Assembly (NCBI GenBank): GCA_051208045.1 | Contig: JBPJFY010000005.1 | Coordinates: forward strand, 1 to 64,000 | Direction of reading: 5' to 3' | Source of the DNA: LZORAL124-50-18 sp051208045 | GTDB taxonomy: Bacteria > Pseudomonadota > Gammaproteobacteria > Pseudomonadales > Oleiphilaceae | DNA length: 64,000 nt | Shown: piece by piece, positions 33,532 through 42,885 of the stretch | How positions within the stretch are numbered: the first letter of the stretch is position 1 | How the letters are laid out: every line of letters starts with the position of its first letter | Notes under the pieces: generated by a model | The model's database searches: none | Seen by the model: only the letters and a program-made list of their open reading frames with translations | Told to the model about the DNA's origin: nothing | Position numbers and translations under genes: made by a program

Positions 33532-36500
33532 CTAATCTGGCGATGATTGCGGCACGTCAAAAGCTTGATGGAGTTCAGTGATCGCGGATCGTATGGCCTC
33601 CAGCATCGCTGCGGACGGAGGTGTGTCCGATGCTAATGTCTGCTCCGTCATGTCGGCCAGGCTCTCCAGCTTTTCTGCACCGATGTTACTCGCCATCCCT
33701 TTAATAGTATGGCAGGCATCACGGATACGACCAGCGTCCCGCGCGGAAAATGCGCTTTCCAAAGCACCGAGATGGCGCGGGCATTCTTTGAGAAATGTGG
33801 CAATCATTTTGGTTACCAGCTCTTCCCGTTGTCCGATGCGTGCGAGAAGCGCGGGTTTGTTCCAGATCTGTGGTTCCTCTGGTGTGCCCCTGACCCCGAT
33901 CTCGTCAGTCGCCTCCATAACGGTCTCTGTTGATTCAAAGGTAGTGCCAAAAATGTGCTGGTTCAAGGTGATCTTCAATTGCCGATTGTCGATCGGTTTG
34001 GCGAGGTAGTCATCCATTCCGGCTTCAATGCACTTTTCCCGGTCGCCTTTCATCGCGTTGGCGGTCATGGCGATGATGGTGATCTCTGTGAAGGCGGCAC
34101 CTGCGCGCCCCTGACGAATCTGTCGGGTTGCCTCATAGCCGTCCATGATCGGCATCTGACAGTCCATGAGGATCATCGAATAGGGGTGGCCCGCCTGTTC
34201 CGACTGTTTCAGTGCATCAATGGCTTCTTTCCCATCGCCTGCGATATCGCAGGTCAGGTCGAGCTGCTCCAGCAACCCTTGGGCGACCACCTGATTCACA
34301 TGATTGTCTTCGACCAGCAAAATGCGTAACTGCTCCGGCCAGACGAAGCCATCGGTGGGAGGAAGTTCTGCGTCATATTCCGTTCGCCCACTCAGGGAAC
34401 GAACATAGTGACTGGTCACCAGAGGCGTGGCCTGTGACAGCGCATCGCCTCGGTCGATGACGATGGAAAGCGCATCATGCAAATCAGAGGGGGTGGCGGG
34501 TTTCGGGAAGTAAGCATCGAATCCAATGTCCGCGAAAAAACGGGCATCACCGCGTTCGGCAATCGATGTCATCACGATGAGCTTCAGACTTGCTAATGCC
34601 GCTTCCTGTCGAATCAACCGGCCCAGTTCCGCCCCGTCCATCTCCGGCATTTGATAGTCCAGTATGGCGACATCGAACTGCCTTTCCTCTGAATTTGTCG
34701 GGTGTAACAGCATGGCCAAGGCATCTTCGGGCTTGTTGCATACCGCGACTTCCGCTCCCCACAGGCTAAGTTGCCCACGCATGACCTCACAATTGGTGTG
34801 ATTGTCATCGACGACCATCACTCGGGCACCTCGAATATTTGTGCCCGGCAGACTGTTTACGGTTTGGTCGCTGATGCCCAGTTTCAAATGGAAGGAGAAC
34901 TGGCTACCTTTACCGGATTGGCTGCGCACACTGATGTCTCCCCCCATCAGTTGGCAGAGCCGTTTGACGATGGCTAAACCCAGGCCAGTACCGCCATATC
35001 GCCGTGTGGTGGAGGCATCTACCTGCCGAAATGCGTCGAAAATGGCATTCAGTTGCCCGGGCGGAATGCCAATGCCGGTGTCTTTTACCTCACAAAAGAG
35101 TCGTAAGTCTGACTCGCGTTCTTCCAGTTTGGCAGTGATGAGAATTTCACCGTGTTCCGTGAATTTTATGGCGTTGCTGACCAGATTGGTGAGTACCTGA
35201 CGGAGACGCCCTGGGTCACTTTTGACCATAGGGCGGGTGACCTGGCTGATGTCCAGAATCAATTCCAACCCCTTCTCCTGGGCCCTCAGTGCCATGCTCT
35301 CGGCAAACTCGCTGAAGACCTGGGGCAGGTTGAAATCCAGCTCTTCGATATCCAGCTTACCGGCATCCACTTTGGAGAAGTCGAGAATATCATTGATGAG
35401 TGTCAGCAAGGATTCCGCGCTGGCGCGAGCCAGTGTGGTGTAACGCTTTTGAATGTCCGACAGCGGCGTTTTTTCCATGAGCCCGAGCATACCCAGCACG
35501 CCATTCATCGGCGTGCGTATTTCATGACTCATACTGGCCAGAAACTCGCTTTTCGCCTTGGCGGCGGCGACGGCTTCCTGCTTGGAATGCAGTAGCTCCA
35601 TTTCAAAGTGTTTTCGTTCTGTGATGTCCGTGCGAATGGCAATGTAATTGATGGGTTTGCCATCGGCTCCCATAAACGGAGTGATGGTGGTGTCCACCCA
35701 ATACAACTTGCCGTCTTTTCGTTTGTTACAGAACTCGCCATGCCACACCTGGCCCTTGCCGATGGTGCGGTACATTTCGGTAAAGTACGCTTTGGGGTGT
35801 GCGCCTGAATTCAGAATGCGGTGGTTCTTGCCCAGCAACTCTTCCTGTGTATACCCGCTGATGGCCGAAAAGCGAGAGTTAGCATAGGTGATGGTTCCCT
35901 TCAGGTCCGTGATCGCTACAATCGCGTGCTGATCCAGTGCGAACCGTTGATCGGCGAGTTCGGCCAATGCGTTCTGTGCTTCTTTGTTGCTTTTTTCCAG
36001 TGTTTTTTCGAACTCATGCCGACTCTTCAGCATGGTGTTGAAGGCACTAGATAAACGCCCAATCTCATTGTTGCTGGATATGTCTATCTTCTGGTCAGTT
36101 TCACCCTTTGCGGCGGAATAGCTGATTTTGGCAAGCTTCTCTAATGGCTGCGTGATGGTCCGAGCAATCATAAATGCGAGAATAAGAGCAACGAGTAACG
36201 AGATTACGCACAGCGTGGTGAATAAGCGACCAAGCAGCGTGGCTGAGGCCAAAGCGCGTGACTGGTCGGCTTCACTGACGAGATACCACTGCACGTTCCA
36301 GATATCTACCGCCTGCACCAAACCGATGACGGGCGTGCTGTCGGGGCCCTGGTAGGTTTGGGTCATGGAATAATCACCCGACTCGTGAGGCGATTCAACG
36401 AAATTGGCGTCCGAGAGGTTTTCTGTCGCCGCCGTGATGATAGGCCGCGTGAGCACTTCGTGGGTGTTAGTGCCCAGAGCCGTTCTCAGCAACCTGTCTT

Positions 36501-37254
36501 CTCCTATCAGGTAGTGAACCTGATAGTCTTCTAAATTGTTCTTTAACAAATGGTTGATTCGATCCACTCTGAGTTGTATGGCAAATACACCAATGCGCTC
36601 GCCCGCATCATTCAATATCTGTGCGGTAATGAATCCGGCAATTATATCGTTGGATGGCGTATAACGTTCGAAGTCGGAAAACAGCATATTGCCCGAGGAG
36701 AGTGTCTCCTTAACAGTTTCCGCAAAGCGCGTTTCTGAAAAAGCGCCTGTGATCAAATTGGTGCCTAAATCGGTCTCATTGGCGAGTGTAAAAAGTATGT
36801 TTCCTTTTAGATCTATAAGGAATAAATCGTAAAAATAATCGTACCCAAGAAAAGTATCGAGTAAATCATCCTTGTATTGATCAGTGAGTTCAGCCCACTG
36901 GTAGCTTTTAATGTATGCTTCTGCTGGCATATTGCTGGCAGTCAATCCTTCGCGCAGGCGTAAAAGAAACTCGGCATTCAGATTTTCACTTGCCAGCTGA
37001 GCCAGGTCAGCCCGTCGATAATGGAACCAGTTGTCAAGGAACCGTTTTTTTTCTGCCGCAGTTGTAATGAGATCCCGTTCTGCAGCTTCAATCAGACTCC
37101 GTGAGGCTTCCTGGTAACCCAGCCAGGAAACGAGTACAAGTGGAGCAAAGGAGAGGAGGAAAAACCAGAATACCAATTGGTCACGCAGGGACGCCCGATA
37201 TTTTCGAGAGGTCTGCTGATCTGAAGGCGAGTGAACTTCAGCGCCGGTCGACAT
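33532..37254 (-). CDS. Hybrid sensor histidine kinase (Cache-HAMP-PAS-HisKA-HATPase-REC-REC-Hpt)
   Basis: A 1240-residue membrane sensor kinase. Order: a cytoplasmic start, TM1 (about 24-46), a periplasmic dCache-like sensor (about 50-330), TM2, HAMP (about 360-415), PAS (about 445-555), HisKA with phospho-His in MSHEIRTPMNG (about 575-585), HATPase_c (G boxes DTGIGIP and GGTGLGLAIV), receiver 1 with Asp in AILDYQMPEMDG (about 865), receiver 2 in ILMDCQMPIMDG (about 1030) and an Hpt domain with His in CHTIKGMASNIG (about 1181). It is a BarA/ArcB-style phosphorelay. The ATG at 37254 overlaps the upstream binding-protein gene by 17 bases. Confidence 0.92.
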   Translation of the reverse strand: MSTGAEVHSPSDQQTSRKYRASLRDQLVFWFFLLSFAPLVLVSWLGYQEASRSLIEAAERDLITTAAEKKRFLDNWFHYRRADLAQLASENLNAEFLLRLREGLTASNMPAEAYIKSYQWAELTDQYKDDLLDTFLGYDYFYDLFLIDLKGNILFTLANETDLGTNLITGAFSETRFAETVKETLSSGNMLFSDFERYTPSNDIIAGFITAQILNDAGERIGVFAIQLRVDRINHLLKNNLEDYQVHYLIGEDRLLRTALGTNTHEVLTRPIITAATENLSDANFVESPHESGDYSMTQTYQGPDSTPVIGLVQAVDIWNVQWYLVSEADQSRALASATLLGRLFTTLCVISLLVALILAFMIARTITQPLEKLAKISYSAAKGETDQKIDISSNNEIGRLSSAFNTMLKSRHEFEKTLEKSNKEAQNALAELADQRFALDQHAIVAITDLKGTITYANSRFSAISGYTQEELLGKNHRILNSGAHPKAYFTEMYRTIGKGQVWHGEFCNKRKDGKLYWVDTTITPFMGADGKPINYIAIRTDITERKHFEMELLHSKQEAVAAAKAKSEFLASMSHEIRTPMNGVLGMLGLMEKTPLSDIQKRYTTLARASAESLLTLINDILDFSKVDAGKLDIEELDFNLPQVFSEFAESMALRAQEKGLELILDISQVTRPMVKSDPGRLRQVLTNLVSNAIKFTEHGEILITAKLEERESDLRLFCEVKDTGIGIPPGQLNAIFDAFRQVDASTTRRYGGTGLGLAIVKRLCQLMGGDISVRSQSGKGSQFSFHLKLGISDQTVNSLPGTNIRGARVMVVDDNHTNCEVMRGQLSLWGAEVAVCNKPEDALAMLLHPTNSEERQFDVAILDYQMPEMDGAELGRLIRQEAALASLKLIVMTSIAERGDARFFADIGFDAYFPKPATPSDLHDALSIVIDRGDALSQATPLVTSHYVRSLSGRTEYDAELPPTDGFVWPEQLRILLVEDNHVNQVVAQGLLEQLDLTCDIAGDGKEAIDALKQSEQAGHPYSMILMDCQMPIMDGYEATRQIRQGRAGAAFTEITIIAMTANAMKGDREKCIEAGMDDYLAKPIDNRQLKITLNQHIFGTTFESTETVMEATDEIGVRGTPEEPQIWNKPALLARIGQREELVTKMIATFLKECPRHLGALESAFSARDAGRIRDACHTIKGMASNIGAEKLESLADMTEQTLASDTPPSAAMLEAIRSAITELHQAFDVPQSSPD

Positions 37255-38383
37255 TATCCCCCCCCGGTGGCAGGGACGGTGTGGTGGAAAACCGGAATTG
37301 ATCGTCGGCCATTTGTTCCACATCAATCGTAGACTTCAGTATTCGGCCTTCTACGGCCAATCGCATGATTTCCTGCAAACCGGCTTTATCGACGTTGAGA
37401 TTGCGGTAATTAATCACCGCGAGCGCGGGGTCGAGGCTGGCAATGATGGCCCGTCGGGTGTGGGCAGGGATATGCTTTCGAACGATGCGCACGATCTCTT
37501 CCAGAGCGCCGCCGCCCTCGATGCGCGCCTGTTCGATCAATAATCCCGCACGGTGAATGGTGTGCATGACTTCCCGTACGGCAGCCTGTTTGTTGTGAAT
37601 CGCCTCGTTGGCCGCCAGCGCAATGCACTCCACATGGCCGTTTGGCCAGGGCAGAACATCCTTTGAATACCAGGCCACTTTACCAAAGCCTTCCGTTTCT
37701 ACCACATCCGCCCAGGGGAGGGATTGCTCAAATGCTGCGGGCTGGGCTCGATTACTTTTCGTTCTCAGAAAGACAGGGGATTCCGGGGGCGGAACAGCGA
37801 GTGACAGCACTTCACCGGGCGTGTGCGGCACGGTGCTGAGTGTGAGGCCGAAATTTTTGAGGTACTGGTACAGCACCACATTATGGGTGGACAGCTGGTG
37901 TGGCACGCCAATCCAGGTGGGTGAGCCACTGTGACGGTACCATTTTGCCAGTGCCTGAGCCACCTGAGCGTCAGGCTTGCGCCCGGATCGATCGTCGGAG
38001 AGCTGAAGTTCACGCAACAGCTGATGGTTGACGGCCAGTGCGTTGCCGTCTCGGTGCATCAGGCCAATCCAGCGGAAGTGGGGCTTTTCGTGAAACATAT
38101 CGATGGCCAGCGGGCTCATGACAAAGGCCATATCGGCGTCTCCGGCCTGAAACCGGGCGCGCAGCAAGTCCCAGTTTTTCATGAGTTCGATACGCAGTTC
38201 CGCGTGCTGAAACTCCGAGCCGTATTTTTCCAGCGCGACGAGTCCCGCATAGTGATCCGCCAGCGGGATGGTCAACGCAGTGATGACCTGCTTCTCAGCG
38301 AGTGCCGCGAATGACAGCCCCCCCAGAAACAAAGCCGGGATGAGCAATGCTTTTACGAACCGCGAATACAGAGGAGATCTCAT
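37238..38383 (-). CDS. Periplasmic ABC-type substrate-binding protein (NMT1/nitrate-sulfonate class)
   Basis: A 381-residue secreted protein with signal peptide (residues 1-29, ALA-EK) and an SsuA/NMT1-like binding domain: ALTIPLADHYAGL, ARFQAGDADMAFVMSP and YKNFGLT-like segments. No permease or ATPase gene follows; instead the stop overlaps by 17 bases the start of the hybrid histidine kinase. That coupling suggests it presents a ligand to the kinase's periplasmic domain, an inference. It is transcribed away from mnmH, about 180 bases distant. Confidence 0.8.
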   Translation of the reverse strand: MRSPLYSRFVKALLIPALFLGGLSFAALAEKQVITALTIPLADHYAGLVALEKYGSEFQHAELRIELMKNWDLLRARFQAGDADMAFVMSPLAIDMFHEKPHFRWIGLMHRDGNALAVNHQLLRELQLSDDRSGRKPDAQVAQALAKWYRHSGSPTWIGVPHQLSTHNVVLYQYLKNFGLTLSTVPHTPGEVLSLAVPPPESPVFLRTKSNRAQPAAFEQSLPWADVVETEGFGKVAWYSKDVLPWPNGHVECIALAANEAIHNKQAAVREVMHTIHRAGLLIEQARIEGGGALEEIVRIVRKHIPAHTRRAIIASLDPALAVINYRNLNVDKAGLQEIMRLAVEGRILKSTIDVEQMADDQFRFSTTPSLPPGGDNVDRR

Positions 38384-38422
38384 CGTTTGTCTGTCATTTC
38401 TGTGCCGAGTTTACCGTGGTGT

Positions 38423-38440
38423 GCCCTAGGGCGGGCCCTA
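38423..38440. repeat. Nested GC-rich palindromes in the divergent gap upstream of mnmH
   Basis: GCCCTAGGGC (38423-38432) is a perfect 10-base palindrome; its right half also forms TAGGGC-GG-GCCCTA (38427-38440). The site lies between the divergent binding-protein and mnmH genes, where an operator would be expected. Confidence 0.5.
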
Positions 38441-38566
38441 ATTAACTGTAGTCAAAAATCTGCAATCTGAACAATGCAGCGTCGGTTTCCGTGCCGCCGC
38501 CCCTTTTCATTCCCCGCGGATCGCCTTATCCTGTGCCACCAGCACACAACAGAGAGGAAACCCGGC

Positions 38567-39688
38567 GTGATCCGGCCTGATACCCGAGACTATCAACACC
38601 TGTTCCTGACCGATGCTCCGATGATTGACTTGAGAGCACCCTGTGAGTTTGCGCAGGGAAGTTTTCCGTCTGCCGTCAGTCTGCCGCTGATGGACGATGA
38701 GGAGCGCCGGAAGGTTGGCACGTGCTACAAGCAGCATGGTCAGGAGGCAGCAATCAAGCTTGGCCACAAACTGGTCACTGGCGAGGTCAGGGATCAGCGT
38801 ATGGCTGCCTGGCAGCGTTTTGTTCAGGCGCACCCACAGAATGGTTATTTGTTTTGTTTTCGTGGGGGATTACGCTCGCGCACGGTGAAGCAGTGGTTGC
38901 AGGAAGCAGGGACACCCTTTCCACTGGTGGAAGGTGGGTATAAGGCAATGCGCCGTTACCTGATCGATACCATTGATCGCGTGTCCATCGGGGCCCATTT
39001 TATCGTGCTCGGCGGCTTGACCGGTTGTAATAAAACCGGATTTGTCAGTCGCCACCCGGATCATGTGGATCTGGAGTTTTTGGCGCATCATCGGGGTTCC
39101 AGCTTTGGGCGATTTCCGACGCCGCAGCCCAGCCAGATTTCCTTCGAGAACCGGCTGGCAGTCGCATTGTTGCATCGGGAGTCGGCGCAATCCCCCTTTA
39201 TTCTGGTGGAAGATGAGGGCAGAATCATCGGCAGCCTGAACTTGCCCCTGACGCTGCATACCGCCATGAAAAGTGCGCCGTTGGTTTTACTCACTGAAAC
39301 CTTTGATCAACGCGTGGAAAACATTCTGGACGATTATGTCATCCGAATGGTTGACCTCTATTTTGCGGATTCCGAACTCTCGGCGTGGGAAAGTCGTTTT
39401 GATGCCTTTTCCGCGTATTTGCTGGGTTCTTTGGATAAACTGCGCAAACGATTGGGCGGAGAAAGACATCATGCATTGCGAGCGGTGATGCAGGAAGCAT
39501 TGGCGTGTCAGCGAGCGCAAAACAACATCGATTTTCATCGGCGCTGGATCACCGAATTACTGAGGGGCTATTACGATCCGATGTATGCGTATCAGCTGGG
39601 GCAGAAAAAGGAGCGTGTCGTGTTTGAGGGCGATGCGGCTGCAGTCACTGCCTACCTCTCTGAATACCGGGGGAACTTACCCGCCTGA
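38567..39688 (+). CDS. mnmH: tRNA 2-selenouridine synthase
   Basis: Converts 2-thiouridine at the wobble position of certain tRNAs to (geranyl-2-thio then) 2-selenouridine using selenophosphate. The rhodanese domain has the catalytic Cys97 in LFCFRGGLRSR, the same number as in E. coli when translation starts at the GTG at 38567, which also has GAGAGGAAA upstream; that supports this start over a longer frame from 38474. The P-loop region (149-157) reads GGLTGCNKT instead of the usual GxTGSGKT, losing the Gly before Lys. Terminal EYYDPMY-like GYYDPMYAYQL is intact. Ends overlap the convergent gene by 12 bases. Confidence 0.9.
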   Translation: MIRPDTRDYQHLFLTDAPMIDLRAPCEFAQGSFPSAVSLPLMDDEERRKVGTCYKQHGQEAAIKLGHKLVTGEVRDQRMAAWQRFVQAHPQNGYLFCFRGGLRSRTVKQWLQEAGTPFPLVEGGYKAMRRYLIDTIDRVSIGAHFIVLGGLTGCNKTGFVSRHPDHVDLEFLAHHRGSSFGRFPTPQPSQISFENRLAVALLHRESAQSPFILVEDEGRIIGSLNLPLTLHTAMKSAPLVLLTETFDQRVENILDDYVIRMVDLYFADSELSAWESRFDAFSAYLLGSLDKLRKRLGGERHHALRAVMQEALACQRAQNNIDFHRRWITELLRGYYDPMYAYQLGQKKERVVFEGDAAAVTAYLSEYRGNLPA

Positions 39689-42184
39689 GAGCTCGCCCAG
39701 TCCCTGAAGTAGTAACAGGCTTTTTTCCTCAATACGCTGCAGGAGGTTTTGGGCGGCGCTATCGTCGATGGTCGTATTATTCAGTTTCTCCAGCAGGCGT
39801 TCTGCGTGGTAGTGGATAGACTCGTGTGTTGCCTCCAACGTTTCGAGCGTCGCTCTGTGGGCGGGGTGGTTCTGCCGGAAAGGGTTGAGCCATCGACCGA
39901 AGTCACAGAGATTGGTGTCGAGCGTGGGTGGTGCCGGGTTGCTGCCATTGATGTATTCGATCAGGTGCCTCAACCAGTGGCGGTGTGCGGTTTCCGCCAC
40001 AAGCAGGTCATAGCAATGGGGCGGAATAGGCGAAATGCGTTGCCAGGTCGCATCGGGCTTCCAGTCGTGGATCCATTCTCGAACGCGGTCGGCACGCATC
40101 GGGCGGGCAATACCAAATCCCTGGACAGTTTCACACCCCAGCCGGAGCAATATTTTGCAGTGTTCCTCGGTTTCTACGCCCTCTGCAATGCATTGCATCT
40201 GGTAGGCGCGCGCCAGGTTAATCACACCACTGGTGATGGTCAGATCGTCGATGTCATGGAACAGTTCCCGGATGAATCCCTGGTCAATTTTGATCTGAAT
40301 CACCGGGAGCTTTTTCAAATAGGCGAGCGAAGAGTAGCCGGTCCCGAAGTCATCCAGCGCAAACTGAATGCCCATTTCAACACAGGCCTGCATGTTGAAT
40401 ATGACGCGGGCAACATCCTGAAGCGCGCTGGTTTCCAACACCTCAATCATCAAGCAATCGCCGATCTGACGCGGTGAGGGTGGGGTGAAGGCTCGAATCC
40501 TTTCCGGAAAGTTTTCTTGCTGGAGGTGGTGTGCACTGATATTCACGCTAATGGGAATATCCAGCCCCTGCGCATGCCATACGGCGGACTGCGCAAGGGC
40601 ATGTTGAATGACCCATTCTCCGACATCAATGGAGAGTGGGTGGTCTTCAATCGCCGGAATGAACTCCACCGGGCTGATTAATCCTCGCTGTGGGTGGTTC
40701 AGCCGGATAAGTGCTTCAACGCCCAACACCTCCCCGGTACGCAGGTTTACCTTGGGTTGATAATGCAATTCAAACCAGTGAGCTTTCAAGGCATCCCGCA
40801 CCAGATCGAGCGCACTGTGTTTGCCCATGATTTCCTGATCGAGATGGCTGTCGAAAATGTGATACTGGTTTTTGCCGCGCAGCTTGGCTTGATACATTGC
40901 CTGATCCGCCTGCCGGATGATCTGATCGGGCTCTGTCACTTGGGTAAGCGGATAAAAACAGACGCCGATACTGGCGGAGACCTGCAATGTCAGATTCCGA
41001 ATGTCGATAGGCTGGGCGGCGGCGGTAAAGAGCCGCGAGATGACGGGTAAGCCGTCCTGTTGCCTGGCCAGGTCCGGAATTACAGCAACAAACTCGTCAC
41101 CACCGAATCGCGCCAATGTATCACTTTCCCGCAGTGCTTCATTCATATTCCGGGCAATCTGTTTCAGAAACTCATCGCCCATCTCATGCCCGTAGGTGTC
41201 GTTAATAAACTTGAAGCCGTCCAGGTCAATGAAGCAGATAGCGACGAGTGTGTGCTTGCGTTGGGCTTGAATGATGAACTGTGAGAGTCGGTCGCCCAGC
41301 AGCACCCGGTTGGGGAGTCCGGTTAACAGGTCAAAATGGGCAATTTTTTTGAGCTTTTTCTCGTTCTGCTTGCTGGTTGTGATGTCCGAGAAAATCCCAA
41401 TGTAGTTTTCAACGGCACCGAGATCATCATACACTGCGCTGATGGTTAAGTGTTCGGCATAAATGTCACCGCTTTTCCGGCGATTCCAGATTTCACCAGA
41501 CCAGTACCCGTGCTCTTTAATGGCTCCCCACATGTGTTCATAGAAAAGGCTGTCCTGTTGCCCGGATTGCAGGATGCGCGGATTCTGGCCGAGGATGTCT
41601 TCGCGGGAATAGCCGGTAATGCGCTGGAAGGCGTGATTCACATCAAGAATTTTGCCATCGGCAGAGGTGACCAGTATGCCTTCGTGGGCTTGCATAAATA
41701 CCCGCTCTGCGAGTTTTTGCCCTTTTTCGGCAGCTTTGCGGTGCGAGATGTCGGCACGCAGCCCGGACATCTTGACGGCCTTGCCGTTGGCATCCCGTTC
41801 GGTAATGCGTCCGCGGTCCAACACCCAGATCCAGTCACCATTCTTGTGTCTGATTCGCACCTGGGTTTCAAAGAAAGCGGCATCACCTTCGAGGTGTGCC
41901 TGGAGCTGCAATCGTGCCAGCTCAGCATCCTGAGGATGGCAGAGGTCAAAAATGCGACTGGCGGTAACCGGCATCAGTTCCTGCCGCGCATAGCCGGCAA
42001 TCTCAGCCCATCGTTCATTCACCTGGACATCATTTTCGGGGATATTCCAGTGCCACGTACCAACTTCACTGGCATCAATGACTTCCGAAAGTTTGTGAAG
42101 GCTGTCTGTCAGCGCTTTGTTCTGACGGGTCAGATCACCCTGGGGGGCAAAGGACGTGTCCCTATCGTCTGGCGGCTCAATCAT
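39677..42184 (-). CDS. PAS-PAS-GGDEF-EAL-CZB bifunctional c-di-GMP protein
   Basis: An 835-residue cytoplasmic protein. Two PAS/PAC sensor units (about 20-145 and 150-275), a diguanylate cyclase domain with intact ARFGGDEFVAVIPD (about 358-370), an EAL phosphodiesterase domain with EALIRL (about 487), DDFGTGYSSLAYL and the terminal catalytic residues, then a C-terminal chemoreceptor zinc-binding (CZB) domain (about 730-835) recognisable by HRHWLRHLI, CDFGRWLNPF and HESIHYHAERLL. Both catalytic motifs look active, so net activity depends on signals. The CZB tail suggests zinc or redox sensing. Confidence 0.92.
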   Translation of the reverse strand: MIEPPDDRDTSFAPQGDLTRQNKALTDSLHKLSEVIDASEVGTWHWNIPENDVQVNERWAEIAGYARQELMPVTASRIFDLCHPQDAELARLQLQAHLEGDAAFFETQVRIRHKNGDWIWVLDRGRITERDANGKAVKMSGLRADISHRKAAEKGQKLAERVFMQAHEGILVTSADGKILDVNHAFQRITGYSREDILGQNPRILQSGQQDSLFYEHMWGAIKEHGYWSGEIWNRRKSGDIYAEHLTISAVYDDLGAVENYIGIFSDITTSKQNEKKLKKIAHFDLLTGLPNRVLLGDRLSQFIIQAQRKHTLVAICFIDLDGFKFINDTYGHEMGDEFLKQIARNMNEALRESDTLARFGGDEFVAVIPDLARQQDGLPVISRLFTAAAQPIDIRNLTLQVSASIGVCFYPLTQVTEPDQIIRQADQAMYQAKLRGKNQYHIFDSHLDQEIMGKHSALDLVRDALKAHWFELHYQPKVNLRTGEVLGVEALIRLNHPQRGLISPVEFIPAIEDHPLSIDVGEWVIQHALAQSAVWHAQGLDIPISVNISAHHLQQENFPERIRAFTPPSPRQIGDCLMIEVLETSALQDVARVIFNMQACVEMGIQFALDDFGTGYSSLAYLKKLPVIQIKIDQGFIRELFHDIDDLTITSGVINLARAYQMQCIAEGVETEEHCKILLRLGCETVQGFGIARPMRADRVREWIHDWKPDATWQRISPIPPHCYDLLVAETAHRHWLRHLIEYINGSNPAPPTLDTNLCDFGRWLNPFRQNHPAHRATLETLEATHESIHYHAERLLEKLNNTTIDDSAAQNLLQRIEEKSLLLLQGLGELSGG

Positions 42185-42372
42185 TCCGTATATTCAATCT
42201 GAAGGATGGGGAGGTAAGGAACAAATTACGACGCTGAATCATCAAATTTTAACAATTTGTTAATACAACATGCTGCGCAGGGTCAAGTTTGTGCTACCGA
42301 AAGGCAAGCATAAAACATTAGCTGCGATTACCATAGCCGCAGTTACAAAATGCTACAAAAGGGAGCTTCTCC
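42185..42372. promoter_or_regulatory. Divergent control region upstream of the fabA operon
   Basis: This 188-base region drives the fab-acc operon. It contains inverted repeats CAAATT/AATTTG (around 42245-42262), TTGT-TAAT-ACAA (around 42256-42267) and CTGCG/CGCAG around 42321-42341, plus two copies of TACAAAA just before the fabA Shine-Dalgarno. No convincing -35/-10 pair was chosen. The TTGT/ACAA element is a possible fatty-acid-regulator site, unproven. Confidence 0.35.
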
Positions 42373-42885
42373 ATGCTGCAACAAAATGCCTATTCCGCGG
42401 CTGATCTGAAAAACCTGGCGGCGGCTCGCCAGTCTACCAGCCAGTTGCCGAGTGGCAATATGTCTGTTTTTCATCGAATTACCACCATAGCCGATACCGG
42501 AGGTCGTTACAAAAAAGGTGAGGTGGTCGCTGAGTTTGATATCTCGCCAGAACTGTGGTTTTTTGATTGCCATTTCCCCGGAGATCCGGTAATGCCCGGG
42601 TGTTTGGGGCTGGATGGCTTATGGCAGCTGGCGGGATTTTTCCTGTCCTGGAAAGGATTTGACGGGCGTGGGCGAGCGCTGGGGTGCGGTGATGTGAAAT
42701 TTTTTGGTGAAATCCTGCCGCAGACAAAACTCGTTACATATAAAGTGTATCCCCGTCGCATTCTTGAACGAGATATGACGTTGATTATCGCAGATGGTGA
42801 AGTGTTTGCTGATGGGGTGCAGATCTACGAGGCACGTAGTTTACGCGTCGCACTCATTAACGAAAAACTGGAGTACGTCGCATGA
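42373..42885 (+). CDS. fabA: 3-hydroxydecanoyl-ACP dehydratase/isomerase
   Basis: A 170-residue single hot-dog-fold enzyme that dehydrates 3-hydroxyacyl-ACP and isomerises the C10 trans-2 product to cis-3, the entry to anaerobic unsaturated fatty acid synthesis. Catalytic His67 lies in FFDCHFPGDPVMPG and the Asp (81) in GLDGLWQL, matching E. coli His70/Asp84. GGGAGC precedes the ATG. First gene of the fabA-fabB-fabV-ACC-ACP operon; its TGA overlaps the fabB ATG by four bases. Confidence 0.93.
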   Translation: MLQQNAYSAADLKNLAAARQSTSQLPSGNMSVFHRITTIADTGGRYKKGEVVAEFDISPELWFFDCHFPGDPVMPGCLGLDGLWQLAGFFLSWKGFDGRGRALGCGDVKFFGEILPQTKLVTYKVYPRRILERDMTLIIADGEVFADGVQIYEARSLRVALINEKLEYVA

